The position numbers and the translations under genes were made by a program. Shown here one piece after another: positions 1 to 8,564 of a stretch of 64,000 nt of DNA; position 1 is the first letter of the stretch, and each line of letters opens with the position of its first letter. The notes under the pieces are model-generated. The model was not told the origin of the DNA and did not search any database. It saw only the letters and a program-made list of their open reading frames with translations. The stretch is from NCBI GenBank assembly GCA_963744115.1, contig CAVUSI010000003.1, positions 1,904,796-1,968,795 on the forward strand, read 5' to 3'. Origin of the DNA: Chersky-267 sp963744115 (GTDB lineage Bacteria > Chloroflexota > Limnocylindria > Limnocylindrales > CSP1-4).

Positions 1-684
1 TTCGCGTCAAGCACCGGCACGTTCGCCGGCGACGTCAACGTCGGGGTCGAGATGACCTGCGGCAACCTCGCCGTCAGCACCGGATCGGGCGGGACCTGGA
101 CGGTGACCGGGAGCTCGTCGAACGGTCAGACACCGGTCACGAACGCCCGGTCCGACCGGCTCGAGCTGCGCGCGCCCGAGCGTTCCTGGTGGGGGCCGTT
201 CGGGAACCAGAAGGGCGAGGACTGGAATGTCGTCCTGCCGACCGAGCCGACGATCTCGCTCAGCTCGACGCTCAATGCCGGGACCGCCAGCCTCGCCCTG
301 GCGAACGCTCACGTGCGGGACCTGTCGACGACGACCAATGCCGGGAAGACGACGGTCGACCTGACCGGCGCCAGCATCCTGACGCTGTCCGCCACGGTCA
401 ACGCCGGGACCGCCCTGATCACCCTGCCGGCCTCGTCGATGAGCGGCTCGGCGACGGTCAACGCCGGGAGCCTCGGGCTGTGCGTCCCATCGGGCGCCGA
501 CCTCCGGATCGAGTCGAGCTCGACGCTCGCTTCGAACAACTTCGCCCAGCAGGGCCTGGTCCAGACCGGATCCACGTGGACTACGCCGCCCTCGACGGGC
601 GGGCTATCCTCGGTCCACATCGATCTGTCGCTGACGGCCAACGCTGGATCCATCGAGCTGAACCCGACGGGAGGTTGCCGGTGA
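1..684 (+). CDS. Toastrack/DUF4097-like beta-repeat protein, 5'-truncated
   Basis: The open frame runs in from the window edge with no start, so the N-terminus is missing; 227 codons are visible. The second half repeats a short unit built around 'NAG' (TNAGK, VNAGT, VNAGS, ANAGS) spaced about 20 residues, each followed by alternating hydrophobic strands ending near 'LTGA' or 'LPA'. This is the pattern of DUF4097/Toastrack beta-helices found next to PspC proteins in envelope-stress operons. The stop overlaps the next gene's GTG by 4 bp, implying coupled translation with the PspC protein. The molecular role is unknown; envelope sensing is inferred from the partner. Confidence 0.7.
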   Translation, partial: FASSTGTFAGDVNVGVEMTCGNLAVSTGSGGTWTVTGSSSNGQTPVTNARSDRLELRAPERSWWGPFGNQKGEDWNVVLPTEPTISLSSTLNAGTASLALANAHVRDLSTTTNAGKTTVDLTGASILTLSATVNAGTALITLPASSMSGSATVNAGSLGLCVPSGADLRIESSSTLASNNFAQQGLVQTGSTWTTPPSTGGLSSVHIDLSLTANAGSIELNPTGGCR

Positions 685-1436
685 ACGATCGTCTCTATCG
701 CTCCCGTGACGACCGGATGCTGGCCGGCGTCGCCGGCGGTCTGGCGGAGCGGTTCGACCTCGACCCATCCCTCATCCGCGTGCTCTGGGTCATCCTGGCC
801 CTCGTCTCCGGCGGCATCTTCCTGCTGGCCTACATCGTGATGGCGATCGTCGTGCCGGAGGAGCCGGTCGATGCCGCCGCCTGGCCCGCCGGCGCGCTCA
901 GCGTGGCCGCACCCGCCGCGGCGGGCTCCGCCGTATCCGGCGCCCCGGCTGGCGGGATCGCCGGCTGGGACGGACCCGGGACCGCTGCCAGTACGGCAGC
1001 CTTCACCGCTTCGACGCCGCCCGAAGCCGGCGGACCGGGACCCGGATCGTCGGGCGAGCCCGCCGGCGGATCGGGGCCGGGCGAGGTGCCCGACGGCGGC
1101 GCGGCGGTGGCTGGTGGCTCGGTCGCCGCCGACGCTCCCCTGTGGCCGACGACCCCACCACCGCCGACCGCTCCACCCCCGACCGAACCTCCCCCCGCCC
1201 CACCGCAGGCCGCAGCGCCTCCCTGGACGGTCTCCGAGGGTCGACGACGCCATGAGCGACGTGGCGGCGGAGCGATCATCGGCGGGATCGTGCTCGTCCT
1301 GCTTGGGGGCTACTTCCTCCTCCGCACGATGGTGCCGGAGCTCGACGCCGGAGCGTTCTGGCCGGTCCTGCTCATCGTGATCGGGATCGCCCTGCTCATC
1401 GGCTCGGTCCGGCCCGGCCGGTCGCCCGACGCCTGA
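681..1436 (+). CDS. PspC-domain membrane protein with C-terminal LiaF-like segment
   Basis: 251 residues from a GTG that overlaps the upstream stop (GTGA). Residues 3-60 form a PspC domain: 'RLYRSRDDRMLAGVAGGLAE' followed by 'FDLDPSLIRVLWVILAL' and a membrane helix ending 'AIVVPEEP'. A long Pro/Ala/Gly-rich linker (about 65-190) follows. The C-terminus has two more helices (IIGGIVLVLLGGYFLL and FWPVLLIVIGIALLIG), as in LiaF/DUF5668 proteins. PspC proteins sense membrane stress; here the repeat protein just upstream is the likely partner. The linker is unusually long and low in complexity. Confidence 0.85.
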   Translation: MNDRLYRSRDDRMLAGVAGGLAERFDLDPSLIRVLWVILALVSGGIFLLAYIVMAIVVPEEPVDAAAWPAGALSVAAPAAAGSAVSGAPAGGIAGWDGPGTAASTAAFTASTPPEAGGPGPGSSGEPAGGSGPGEVPDGGAAVAGGSVAADAPLWPTTPPPPTAPPPTEPPPAPPQAAAPPWTVSEGRRRHERRGGGAIIGGIVLVLLGGYFLLRTMVPELDAGAFWPVLLIVIGIALLIGSVRPGRSPDA

Positions 1437-1509
1437 CCGGCTTCCACGCCGGGCCGGGACCATCGAGCCAGCGACGACGGAACCTTCGGCTGCCTAGGAT
1501 GGCGGTCGC

Positions 1510-2592
1510 ATGGCCGTCGACTTCACTCCGCTCACGATCGCCTCCGCCCTCGGGATCGCCTTCGGGCTGGCTCTCCTCGCCAAGGGGATGGCCGGTCAGC
1601 GTCGGGCTGCCCTGATCGGTGACACGTCGACCTCCACGATCAGCGCCCTCGCGGTCGGCGAGGTCCGGATCAGCGGGGTGGTCGAACCCGCGGAGGTCCT
1701 GCTCACGTCGCCGCTCCAGAGCCGCGATTGCATCTATTACCGCGCCAAGGTCCTCGAGTCCGAGGGCCGTTCCGAGCGGACGGTGTTCGACGAGGAGCGT
1801 GCGGTCGGCTTCCGGGTCCGCGATGCCAGCGGTGATGTGCGGGTCTTCCCCCGGGCGGCGCACTGGCTGGTCCCGGAGGCGTTCAGCGCGGGGACCGGTC
1901 TGCTCGGCGGCGAGCCGACCGGGTTGCTGCTCCGGACCGGGAGCGCGATCCAGTCGGGGATCATCGATCGGCAGACCCAGATCGCCGACCTGCTGACCGT
2001 CCACGATCCGTCCGGGCTGGGCGATCCTGGTGGTGATGTGCTCGACGGTCACGCCGGTGGCCGCCGCGACTATCGGGAGGCGAGGATCGAGCCGGGAGAC
2101 GTCGTGACGATCATCGGCACCGTCCTGCCGTTCGACCAGCTCGAGGATCCGACCGGCGCGGACGCGGTCACCGGAATCGGCCTCGATGCCACCGGAGCCA
2201 TCGCCGACCCGGAGATCGCGGCGGACCTCGAGGAGGCACGGGCCGCGGGCATGCTCGAGATCGATCCCTCCGAGGCCTGGGGCAATGCCGCGATCCCCGG
2301 CTTCGGCATCGGCCGGCCGACCCGACCGGCCGAGCTTGATCAAGCGGCCACTCCCCTGCCCCTCGCGACCCAGGCCGAGGCCGACCGGATCGGACGGACG
2401 TTCGACATCCCACCCGAGACGCTCATCGTCGCGGCCGCGACCGACGCGCAGCTGCTCGTCTCGCTCGGCGCGCCCGGTGCGGTGGTCGCCCGCGAGGAGG
2501 ATCGGTTCTACGTCGGGTTGCTCGGTGCCATCCTGGCGATCGCGTCCGCGGTCGTGCTGGCCACGTCGCTCAGTCGAGGGATCATCCTCTGA
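1510..2592 (+). CDS. GIDE-domain membrane protein
   Basis: 360 residues. An N-terminal helix (ITIASALGIAFGLALLA region, about 8-28), a soluble core, and a C-terminal helix (LLGAILAIASAVVLATSL, about 336-355). The core 'GVVEPAEVLLTSPLQSRDCIYYRAKV' region with Cys near residue 76 followed by 'ERAVGFRVRDASGDVRVFP' matches the GIDE domain (also in eukaryotic MULAN E3 ligases), but no RING finger is present, so ubiquitin ligase activity should not be assumed. Its stop overlaps the LemA start by one base, so the two are an operon. Bacterial GIDE and LemA proteins are often neighbours; function unknown. Confidence 0.75.
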   Translation: MAVDFTPLTIASALGIAFGLALLAKGMAGQRRAALIGDTSTSTISALAVGEVRISGVVEPAEVLLTSPLQSRDCIYYRAKVLESEGRSERTVFDEERAVGFRVRDASGDVRVFPRAAHWLVPEAFSAGTGLLGGEPTGLLLRTGSAIQSGIIDRQTQIADLLTVHDPSGLGDPGGDVLDGHAGGRRDYREARIEPGDVVTIIGTVLPFDQLEDPTGADAVTGIGLDATGAIADPEIAADLEEARAAGMLEIDPSEAWGNAAIPGFGIGRPTRPAELDQAATPLPLATQAEADRIGRTFDIPPETLIVAAATDAQLLVSLGAPGAVVAREEDRFYVGLLGAILAIASAVVLATSLSRGIIL

Positions 2593-3164
2593 TGCCGATG
2601 CTCGCCGCTGCCGTGTTCGCCGTGATCGTGCTGATCGCGATCGTCGGGTTCATCGGCTTCGCCACCTACAACGACGTGATCGCGCTCATCCAGCGGGTCG
2701 ACAAGGCCTGGGCCAACATCGATGTCGCGCTCAAGCAGCGCCACGATATGCTGCCCAACCTCGTGGCCGCCGTCCGCGGCGTCATGACCTTCGAGCAGAC
2801 GGTCCTCGAGGATGTCACCCGCCTGCGCAACGCCTACGACCCCGACCGACCGATCCCCGAGCAGGGCGAGCTGTCGAGCGAGACGAGCCGGGCGATCCGG
2901 TCCCTGTTCGCGGTCGTCGAGAACTACCCGACCCTTCGATCGGAGGCCAACGTACTCTCGCTCCAGGCCGAGATCGAGCGCCTCGAAGGGATCATCGCCG
3001 ACCGCCGAGAGCTCTACAACGACCAGGTCTACCGCTACAACACGCGGATCGCCCAGGTCCCGGCGGTCCTCTACGCCGGCTGGTTCGGCTGGGTCCGACG
3101 CGATTCGTTCGCGGCCCGCGACGAGGATCGGGTGCGGCCGGACGTCGGTCTCCGGCCCGCCTGA
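2592..3164 (+). CDS. lemA: LemA family protein
   Basis: 190 residues, the usual LemA length. One N-terminal membrane helix (about 3-25), then the family signature 'YNDVIALIQRVDKAWANIDV' and 'LKQRHDMLPNLVAAVRG', then long helices including 'YPTLRSEANVLSLQAEIERL' and 'RRELYNDQVYRYNTRI'. LemA proteins have an extracytoplasmic antiparallel helical bundle; their biochemical role is not settled. Coupled by a 1-bp overlap to the GIDE protein upstream, which is the typical partner in several bacterial groups. Confidence 0.92.
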   Translation: MPMLAAAVFAVIVLIAIVGFIGFATYNDVIALIQRVDKAWANIDVALKQRHDMLPNLVAAVRGVMTFEQTVLEDVTRLRNAYDPDRPIPEQGELSSETSRAIRSLFAVVENYPTLRSEANVLSLQAEIERLEGIIADRRELYNDQVYRYNTRIAQVPAVLYAGWFGWVRRDSFAARDEDRVRPDVGLRPA

Positions 3165-3226
3165 GCCCGACCTTCTCCGGTCAGCGGCGCGCGACCCCGC
3201 TCGTCGGACGCCCGCGAGTCCAGGAC

Positions 3227-3460
3227 CTACGCCGCCATCGCCTCGTCGGCGGTCAGGAGCAGGCGCCGGCCGTGGGTGGCTTCGAAGTCGAGCGCCATCA
3301 GCTGGCGCAGGAATGGGCGGGGCTCGCTCAGCGTCGGGCACTCCAGCCAGAGCGCACCCTCGCGCTCGGTCGCGATGAGCATCGCGCCGCACTGAGGGCA
3401 GCTGGGCTGGTCGCGCTCGGCGCGCTCGATGAGATCGATGAGTCTGGTCCGATCGGACAT
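3227..3460 (-). CDS. Small CPQC zinc-ribbon-like protein
   Basis: 77 residues from an ATG preceded by GGAGG at 8 bases. It carries one 'CPQCG' knuckle at residues 21-25 and a third Cys at 41, then a region rich in charged and aromatic residues (LRQLMALDFEATHGRRLLLT). I do not recognise a family; a metal-binding knuckle is plausible but only three Cys are present. It is transcribed away from the TetR gene across a shared 70-bp promoter, so it is the first candidate target of that regulator. Confidence 0.6.
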   Translation of the reverse strand: MSDRTRLIDLIERAERDQPSCPQCGAMLIATEREGALWLECPTLSEPRPFLRQLMALDFEATHGRRLLLTADEAMAA

Positions 3461-3483
3461 CGGATACCTCCGGTTGTTGATTA

Positions 3484-3512
3484 CGAGACGTATCGTATCA
3501 GATATCGTGTTT
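3484..3512. promoter_or_regulatory. Candidate TetR operator in divergent promoter
   Basis: The AT-rich stretch between the CPQC protein and the TetR gene contains GTATCGTATC followed by GATATCG, with imperfect outer arms GAGAC / GTTTC. Overlapping half-sites of this GATAC type are common for TetR repressors. The location between the two divergent starts suggests joint control and autoregulation. Inference only; the symmetry is imperfect. Confidence 0.4.
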
Positions 3513-3530
3513 CGGCTACAGTTACGGTTG

Positions 3531-4205
3531 ATGAACATCCCCGCGACCGGGGCGCGACCCCCGACGACCGACGTCGCGACGGTCGAGCTCGAACCTCTGC
3601 CCCCACTCCGAGGCCGTCCGCGGAGCGACCGGATCCACCGGGCGATCCTCGACGCCACGCGTGAGCTCCTGGTCCAGGACGGCTTCACCAGGCTCCGTCT
3701 CGAGCGGGTGGCCGCCCGGGCCGGCGTGGGCAAGGCGACGATCTATCGACGCTGGCCGTCGAAGGAAGCACTCGCTCTCGAGCTCCTGTTCGACCTTGCC
3801 GGCCCCCATATCGAGGTCGCCGAGTCGGGCGACACGCGTGGGGAGCTGAAGGCGGTCGTGATGAACTCCGTGCGCTCGATCACCGAGACGCCGTTCGGCC
3901 CGGTCATCCGGGCGCTGCTGTCACAGATCGCCGGCAATCCATCGATCGGGGACCCGTTCCGCGAGATGGTGGTCGGTGCACGCCGGAGCCAGGTCGCGCT
4001 GGTCATCGAGCGGGGCATCGCCCGCGGAGACCTCCGGCCGGACGCGGATGCGTCGGTCGCGACGGAGCTCCTCGTCGGCCCGGTCTACTTCCGACTGGTC
4101 TTCGGCGGGCGGCTCGACGAGGCCTTCGCCGATCGCATCGTCGGACTCGTGCTCGAGGGCTACGCCCCGCGCGTCCCGCGGGATCCGCGGTCGGTTCCGC
4201 GCTGA
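3531..4205 (+). CDS. TetR/AcrR family regulator
   Basis: 224 residues from the ATG after the operator-like region. The N-terminal arm (1-30) leads into a TetR DNA-binding domain at about 30-75: 'ILDATRELLVQDGFTRL' then the helix-turn-helix 'VAARAGVGKATIYRRWPSKE'. The C-terminal ligand domain has the 'TetR_C_11/16'-like features 'ALLSQIAGNPSIGDPFREMV' and 'LLVGPVYFRLVFGG'. No clear Shine-Dalgarno precedes the ATG, so a leaderless transcript is possible. Likely controls itself and the divergent small gene; inducer unknown. Confidence 0.85.
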   Translation: MNIPATGARPPTTDVATVELEPLPPLRGRPRSDRIHRAILDATRELLVQDGFTRLRLERVAARAGVGKATIYRRWPSKEALALELLFDLAGPHIEVAESGDTRGELKAVVMNSVRSITETPFGPVIRALLSQIAGNPSIGDPFREMVVGARRSQVALVIERGIARGDLRPDADASVATELLVGPVYFRLVFGGRLDEAFADRIVGLVLEGYAPRVPRDPRSVPR

Positions 4206-4212
4206 GGGACGC

Positions 4213-5445
4213 CTACTTGGGGAGGTCGGTCCCGTGCTCGGACGACGAGCCCCAGCTCGTCAGGGTCCGCAGGAAACGGGAGGCCGTGCTCTCCGCCATG
4301 GCGGCACCGACCGCGGCGACGACGGGCTCGGCGGCCGCAGACTCCGCGTCCGTGGCGGCATCGTCGGCCTGAGCGACCGGGGCGCCGGCCTCGTCGGCCG
4401 CGACGGGGGCTTCGGCGGTCTCGGCCTCCGGCGCTTCCGCGGCCTCGGGCGCCTCGGCGACCGCGTCGGTGCTCGGCGCGTCGACCGTGGCGTCAGAGGT
4501 CGCGATGGGACCGGCCGATCCCTCATCATCGCTGGCCGACAGCGCCGGATCCATGACGCCGATGAGCTCCGGCTCGTCGTCGCCGGTGGCATCGGCTGCG
4601 GCCTGTGCGTCGATGGAAGCCTCGCTCATGGGCTCGGCCTCGGCGGGCATGACCTCGCCGGTCACGGCGACCTCGACCTCGGGGGCTTGTGCGGCCTGAC
4701 CGCCGGCGGGGGCGTCAGCCTCGGGTGCTTGTGCCGCCTCGGCAGGCGCGGCCCCGGTCTCAGCGGGCGCGGTCTCGCCGGTCACGGCGATCTCGGCCTC
4801 GGCGGCAGCCTCGGCCTCGGCTTCCTCGAGTCGCGACAACCGGCCGACCGCATCGGCCCGGGCGATCGCCCGGATGACCTCGAAGTCGGGCGGGGCGGGC
4901 ACCGTATCGGCCATCCGGGCGATCTCGCTCGGGTCGCGCTCGGCGGTCAGGCTGGCGAAGAAGACGTCAAGCTCGTGGCGATAGCTCTCGACGGCCTCGG
5001 AGACCCGATCGATCTCGCCGTCGATGATCGCAGCGTGCTGACCGAGATGCTGCTCCAGTCGGTCGCGACGGTCGCCGACCTGCTCGTCCGCCTCGGATCG
5101 GATGCGCTCCACTTCGGACTTCGACCAGACGCGGATCGCGGTCACGTCCTCTTCGGCCAGCCGCTTGAGCTCGTCGGCCTCGGCCGCGGCCCGGGTCCGG
5201 ACCTTCTGGACGTGGCTCGTGGCATCCTCGTCGACGGAGGCCTCGATCCGCTCGCGCTCACGCTCCGCGGCCGCCTGCATGGCTCGGGCGAGCTCGTCGC
5301 GGAAGGAGTGCGTCGTCATCCGCGCATCGACGGGCTCAACGATCGAGTCGGGCGCGAAGGCAGCGTCGGAAGCGGGCTCGGACGACTCGACCGACGAGTC
5401 CTCCGGGTCCGATCCGGGCGCTGCGGAGAGGCTGTCCTGGTACAT
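4213..5445 (-). CDS. Coiled-coil protein with long Ala/Glu/Pro-rich tail
   Basis: 410 residues, ATG preceded by GAGGAT. Residues about 45-190 are strongly helical with heptad character and many Arg/Glu/Ala (RDELARAMQAAAERERERIE, KSEVERIRSEADEQVG), like DivIVA-type or apolipoprotein-like coiled coils. Residues 200-390 are a low-complexity acidic tail of Ala, Glu and Pro with repeated 'AEAPEA' and 'AVTGE' units. No signal peptide or membrane helix. No family is recognised; a structural or cytoplasmic scaffold role is a guess. It converges with the TetR gene, 7 bp apart. Confidence 0.7.
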   Translation of the reverse strand: MYQDSLSAAPGSDPEDSSVESSEPASDAAFAPDSIVEPVDARMTTHSFRDELARAMQAAAERERERIEASVDEDATSHVQKVRTRAAAEADELKRLAEEDVTAIRVWSKSEVERIRSEADEQVGDRRDRLEQHLGQHAAIIDGEIDRVSEAVESYRHELDVFFASLTAERDPSEIARMADTVPAPPDFEVIRAIARADAVGRLSRLEEAEAEAAAEAEIAVTGETAPAETGAAPAEAAQAPEADAPAGGQAAQAPEVEVAVTGEVMPAEAEPMSEASIDAQAAADATGDDEPELIGVMDPALSASDDEGSAGPIATSDATVDAPSTDAVAEAPEAAEAPEAETAEAPVAADEAGAPVAQADDAATDAESAAAEPVVAAVGAAMAESTASRFLRTLTSWGSSSEHGTDLPK

Positions 5446-5659
5446 TCGGGCTATCCTCAGTCGGGGTCGCGATAGTACGGCTGGGCTACTCGCGGTCGCA
5501 ACGGATCGGATCCGATAGTGGTGCCTCCGGGAACCACTCGCCGAGCGTGATATGCTCGTTCAACGTCCCCCGTCGGGGGCGGCGCTCCGCGTGGTCGATC
5601 CCCTTCTCGAACGGACCGTGCGTTTGCTGTTCACGTTCGGGAAGAGACGGAGGGTCAAC

Positions 5660-5863
5660 GTGGCCACCGGAACCATCAAGAAGGTCATCGCCGATCGCGG
5701 CTTTGGCTTCATCACGGCCGACGATGAGAAGGACTACTTCTTCCATCGCGGCGCCCTCGATTCGTCGCTGGACTTCGACCGCCTCGTCGGCGGGGAGCGG
5801 GTCGACTTCGACATCGAGCAGAGCCCGAAAGGCCCGCGAGCCAGCCGGGTGAAGGCCGCCTGA
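5660..5863 (+). CDS. Cold-shock domain protein
   Basis: 67 residues from a GTG with GGAGGG eight bases upstream; this start gives the standard cold-shock protein length. The RNP-1-like motif 'RGFGFITADD' and RNP-2-like 'DYFFHRGAL' are present, followed by 'VGGERVDFDIEQSPKGPRAS'. It should bind single-stranded RNA/DNA as an RNA chaperone. The 5' region back to about 5550 is a plausible untranslated leader with a small GC hairpin (5568-5580). A strong hairpin follows the stop. Confidence 0.93.
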   Translation: MATGTIKKVIADRGFGFITADDEKDYFFHRGALDSSLDFDRLVGGERVDFDIEQSPKGPRASRVKAA

Positions 5864-5887
5864 CGGCCGCCCGTCGCGCACGCGACC

Positions 5888-5919
5888 GAAGCGCCCCGTC
5901 CACCCGGATGGGGCGCTTC
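5888..5919 (+). terminator. Hairpin after cold-shock gene
   Basis: Perfect 10-bp arms GAAGCGCCCC / GGGGCGCTTC around a 12-base loop, 25 bases after the stop. There is no T-run after the stem, so it is a GC hairpin terminator candidate rather than a textbook intrinsic terminator. Confidence 0.6.
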
Positions 5920-6009
5920 TCGATTCCCGGGACTGGCGGGACGGCGACACCGGTGAGGCGCCGCCGTCCCGACGTCGTGTCGGCTAGCTGCGGATCCGGA
6001 TCGACCGGA

Positions 6010-6261
6010 TCACATGTTCGGGCAGCCGGCCCCGTTCGGTGCGGTCCCACCGCCGCCGTTGCCGCCGCCGGCCGGTGCGGTCGCACCCGGTACGGTGGTC
6101 GGTGCCGGACTCGCCGCACTGACGACGGCGACGCCGCCGACGGTCAGCAGGCCGATCGCGAGGAGCATCGAGGCCACCGCTCGGCGGGAGGCCGAGAGGC
6201 GCGGGCTGGGTGGCGGGGTCGGACCCGTGACGGTCTCCGACTGGTCGTTGTCGAACATCAT
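6010..6261 (-). CDS. Small single-pass secreted or membrane protein
   Basis: 83 residues beginning Met-Met; AAGGGAA lies just upstream. A cytoplasmic segment with 'RLSASRR' is followed by one hydrophobic helix (VASMLLAIGLLTVGGVAVVSA, about 29-49) and then a Pro/Ala/Gly-rich outer tail ending 'GAGCPNM'. No family is recognised. It is the last gene in the direction of the VWA operon but is separated from it by about 300 bp and has its own ribosome site. Confidence 0.55.
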   Translation of the reverse strand: MMFDNDQSETVTGPTPPPSPRLSASRRAVASMLLAIGLLTVGGVAVVSAASPAPTTVPGATAPAGGGNGGGGTAPNGAGCPNM

Positions 6262-6568
6262 GGTTCCCTTTGGATTCGGGGGCGGGTGGATGGACGGTCG
6301 GGTCTGGGGTCGGTCAGGTCATGGCTCGCGTCTCCGTGGATGGGCTTCGATGGCTCCCACCCGACGTGCCGGCGTCGGCATGTCTGTGAATGACCCGAGT
6401 GTCGACGGCGTCGCCTGTCGGTCCGGTTACCGCTCGCTGTCAGGACGCTGAGATCGCCGGGATCGCATCGACCGTCCCGGCCCGGAAACCACGTCGCCGC
6501 CGGTGCGGCCCGCGAACGCGAGGAGTCCGACGGCGACGACGACGGCGAAGCGGCTCATGCCGCTCGGC
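6262..6568. other. Gap with no supported gene
   Basis: About 300 bp between the VWA gene and the small membrane protein. A 43-codon minus-strand frame (6427-6558) starts with a signal-like 'MSRFAVVVAVGLLAFAG' but soon turns into an Arg-rich non-protein-like tail and is not called. No clear promoter or repeat seen. Confidence 0.3.
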
Positions 6569-7614
6569 TTACGGGAACCGATTGAACCAGAGCGCCGCCA
6601 ATCCGGCCCCGGCCAGGACGAACAGCAGGCCCGCCGCGGCGAACCACTGGGTGACCTCCTGCTCCTGCTGGGTGGAACCGACCTTCGAGCCGAGGTTCTC
6701 GTAGATCTGGGCGAGGTCCTGCGAGGTCGGCGCCTCGAACGACTTGCCCCCGGTCGTCTGGGCGATGCTCGTCAACGTCTGCGAGTCCGGCGGGACCTGG
6801 AGCGTGTGCATCTGCCCGTTCTGGTCCGGCACGGTGACCTCGACCGTCGGCCGTGCCGAGCGCGATGGTGTAGATCGGCACGCCCGCGGCGGCCGCCTGC
6901 TGCGCGGCGGCGTCGGGTTCGACGTCCCCGGTCGAGTTCTTGCCGTCCGACAGGAGGACCGTCGCCACGAGCGGCTGCCCGTCCGGTGCGGCGTTCCCAT
7001 CGGCCGGCGACGGGGCTCCGGACGCCTGCGGCACCGGCAGCGAGCCGATGCTCCCGGCGCCCGATACGGTCGAGCCGATGCCTGCCGTCTCGAGCGACAG
7101 CGCGATGGCGTCACCGAGCGCGGTGCCCCCGCCGGCCTTCAGGCCGTCGATCGCCGCGTGGACCGCGGCCCGGTCGGTCGTCGGAGGCGGCCACGACCCG
7201 GGCGCTGGTCGAGAACGCGACGACACCGACCTTGAACTTGGCCGGGCAGCTGGTCGACGAAGTCGTCGGCCGCCTTCTGGGCGGCGGCGAGCCGCGTCGG
7301 ATCGACGTCGGTCGCCTCCATCGAACCCGACACGTCCATCGTCAGGATGACCGTGGCCTCCTCGCGCGGGACCGCCACGACCATCGACGGACGGGCAAGG
7401 GCGAAGACCAGGAAGGCGATCGCACCGAGGTAGAACACCGGTCGGGACGTGGCGCCGCCAGCGCAGCCGTCTTCGGGACGAGGTTCGACAGCAGGTCCAC
7501 GTTGGTGAACCGCACGGCATAGCGATCCCGCCGGCGCTGGAGGAGGAGGTACCCGGCGATCGCCAGCGGGACGAGCAGGAGCCCGAGCAAGAGAAACGGT
7601 TCGGCGAAGGTCAT
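6569..7614 (-). CDS. VWA-domain (BatA-type) membrane protein, frame-disrupted
   Basis: Reading the frames together gives one about 345-residue protein: N-terminal double helix (AEPFLLLGLLLVPLAIAGYL, then FYLGAIAFLVFALARPS), a VWA domain with the MIDAS motif 'TMDVSGSM' and later 'GTALGDAIAL' and 'LLSDGKNSTG', then a C-terminal helix ending 'WFNRFP'. This is the Aerotolerance/BatA-like architecture. At least four frame changes are needed (near 7440, 7243, 7170 and 6857). They sit mostly at CC/CCC runs and each flanking segment is well conserved, so sequence error is more likely than decay. The ATG overlaps the DUF58 stop. Confidence 0.75.
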
Positions 7615-8564
7615 CAGGCGATCCCTAACGTGCGCAGCTGGTCGGCCAGGGACCGGAGCCAGCTGCCGGAGGTGGACAGGACGACGTGTCCGACGGTCAG
7701 CCGCCGGAAGTCACGGGCAAGGGAGGAGCGCTCGTCGGCGGCGGCGCCGGCGAACCGCTCGCGAAGGGCGTGGGACGACGTGTCGACCCGGACCTCGCGG
7801 CCCGTCTCGGCGTCGATCAGGGTCAGCTCGCCGACGTCCGGCAAGGCGTCCTCGCGCGGGTCGCGGATCTCGATCGCCAGCACGTGGTGGCGAGCCACCA
7901 GGCCGGCCAGCGGCTGGCGCCAGTCGCGCTCGCCGCGGAAGTCGGACACGACCACGACCATCCCGCCGCGCGGGGCGGCCGCGTTCACGAAGCGGAGCGC
8001 GTCCGCCGGCGAGACCGCACCGACGGGAGCCGGAGCGCCCCGGTCGACGGCCGCGTCCTCCCCGTCGTTCCGCGCGGCGAGGAGCGTGGCCAGGAGGCCC
8101 GTCCGGCCGCCGGCCGGACGGATCCGCCGGTCGCGTCGACCGCCGAACGTCACGATGCCAAGGCGATTGCCGCGCTGCGTCGCGACGTGGCCGAACGCCA
8201 GCCCGACGCCCTCGGCGACGTCGGCCTTGCGCCGATCCGCGGTCCCGAAGGTCATCGACGGGGAGACGTCGAGGACCAGCCAGGTGGTCAGTGCGCGCTC
8301 GGGGACGTGGACGCGGACGTGCGGGGTGGCCGTCCGGGCCGTGACGTTCCAGTCGATCTGGCGGACGTCGTCGCCCGGTTGGTAGGGCCGGACCTGGGCG
8401 AGCTCGGTGCCACCGCCCAGGTCGTGGGCCCGGTACTCCCCCGGCACGAGGCCGCGGATCCGCCGGCCGACCGTCACGTCGAGCGAGCGGAGGAGCGCTT
8501 CGGGCGTGGGCCCGGGGCCCGGCTGCGCGGTCGAGCGCGGCCGGGCGAGGGACGCCAGGGTCAT
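7614..8564 (-). CDS. DUF58 domain protein
   Basis: 316 residues, intact. The DUF58 signature is in 'GEYRAHDLGGGTELAQVRPY' with 'GDDVRQIDWNVTARTATPHV' (about 42-90), then a VWA-like fold beginning 'WLVLDVSPSMTFG' and continuing with 'GGMVVVVSDFRGERDW'. DUF58 proteins accompany MoxR AAA+ ATPases and VWA proteins in a conserved operon thought to act on envelope or metal-cofactor complexes. It overlaps both neighbours (4 bp with the MoxR stop, 3 bp with the VWA start), so the three are translated together. Confidence 0.92.
   Translation of the reverse strand: MTLASLARPRSTAQPGPGPTPEALLRSLDVTVGRRIRGLVPGEYRAHDLGGGTELAQVRPYQPGDDVRQIDWNVTARTATPHVRVHVPERALTTWLVLDVSPSMTFGTADRRKADVAEGVGLAFGHVATQRGNRLGIVTFGGRRDRRIRPAGGRTGLLATLLAARNDGEDAAVDRGAPAPVGAVSPADALRFVNAAAPRGGMVVVVSDFRGERDWRQPLAGLVARHHVLAIEIRDPREDALPDVGELTLIDAETGREVRVDTSSHALRERFAGAAADERSSLARDFRRLTVGHVVLSTSGSWLRSLADQLRTLGIA

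Noticed and set aside
1510..2592. E3 ubiquitin ligase function for the GIDE protein
   Set aside because: Only the GIDE domain is present; there is no RING finger and no ubiquitin system in sight.
6427..6558. 43-codon minus-strand frame with a signal-like start
   Set aside because: No ribosome site and the second half is not protein-like; no frame correction gave a convincing continuation.
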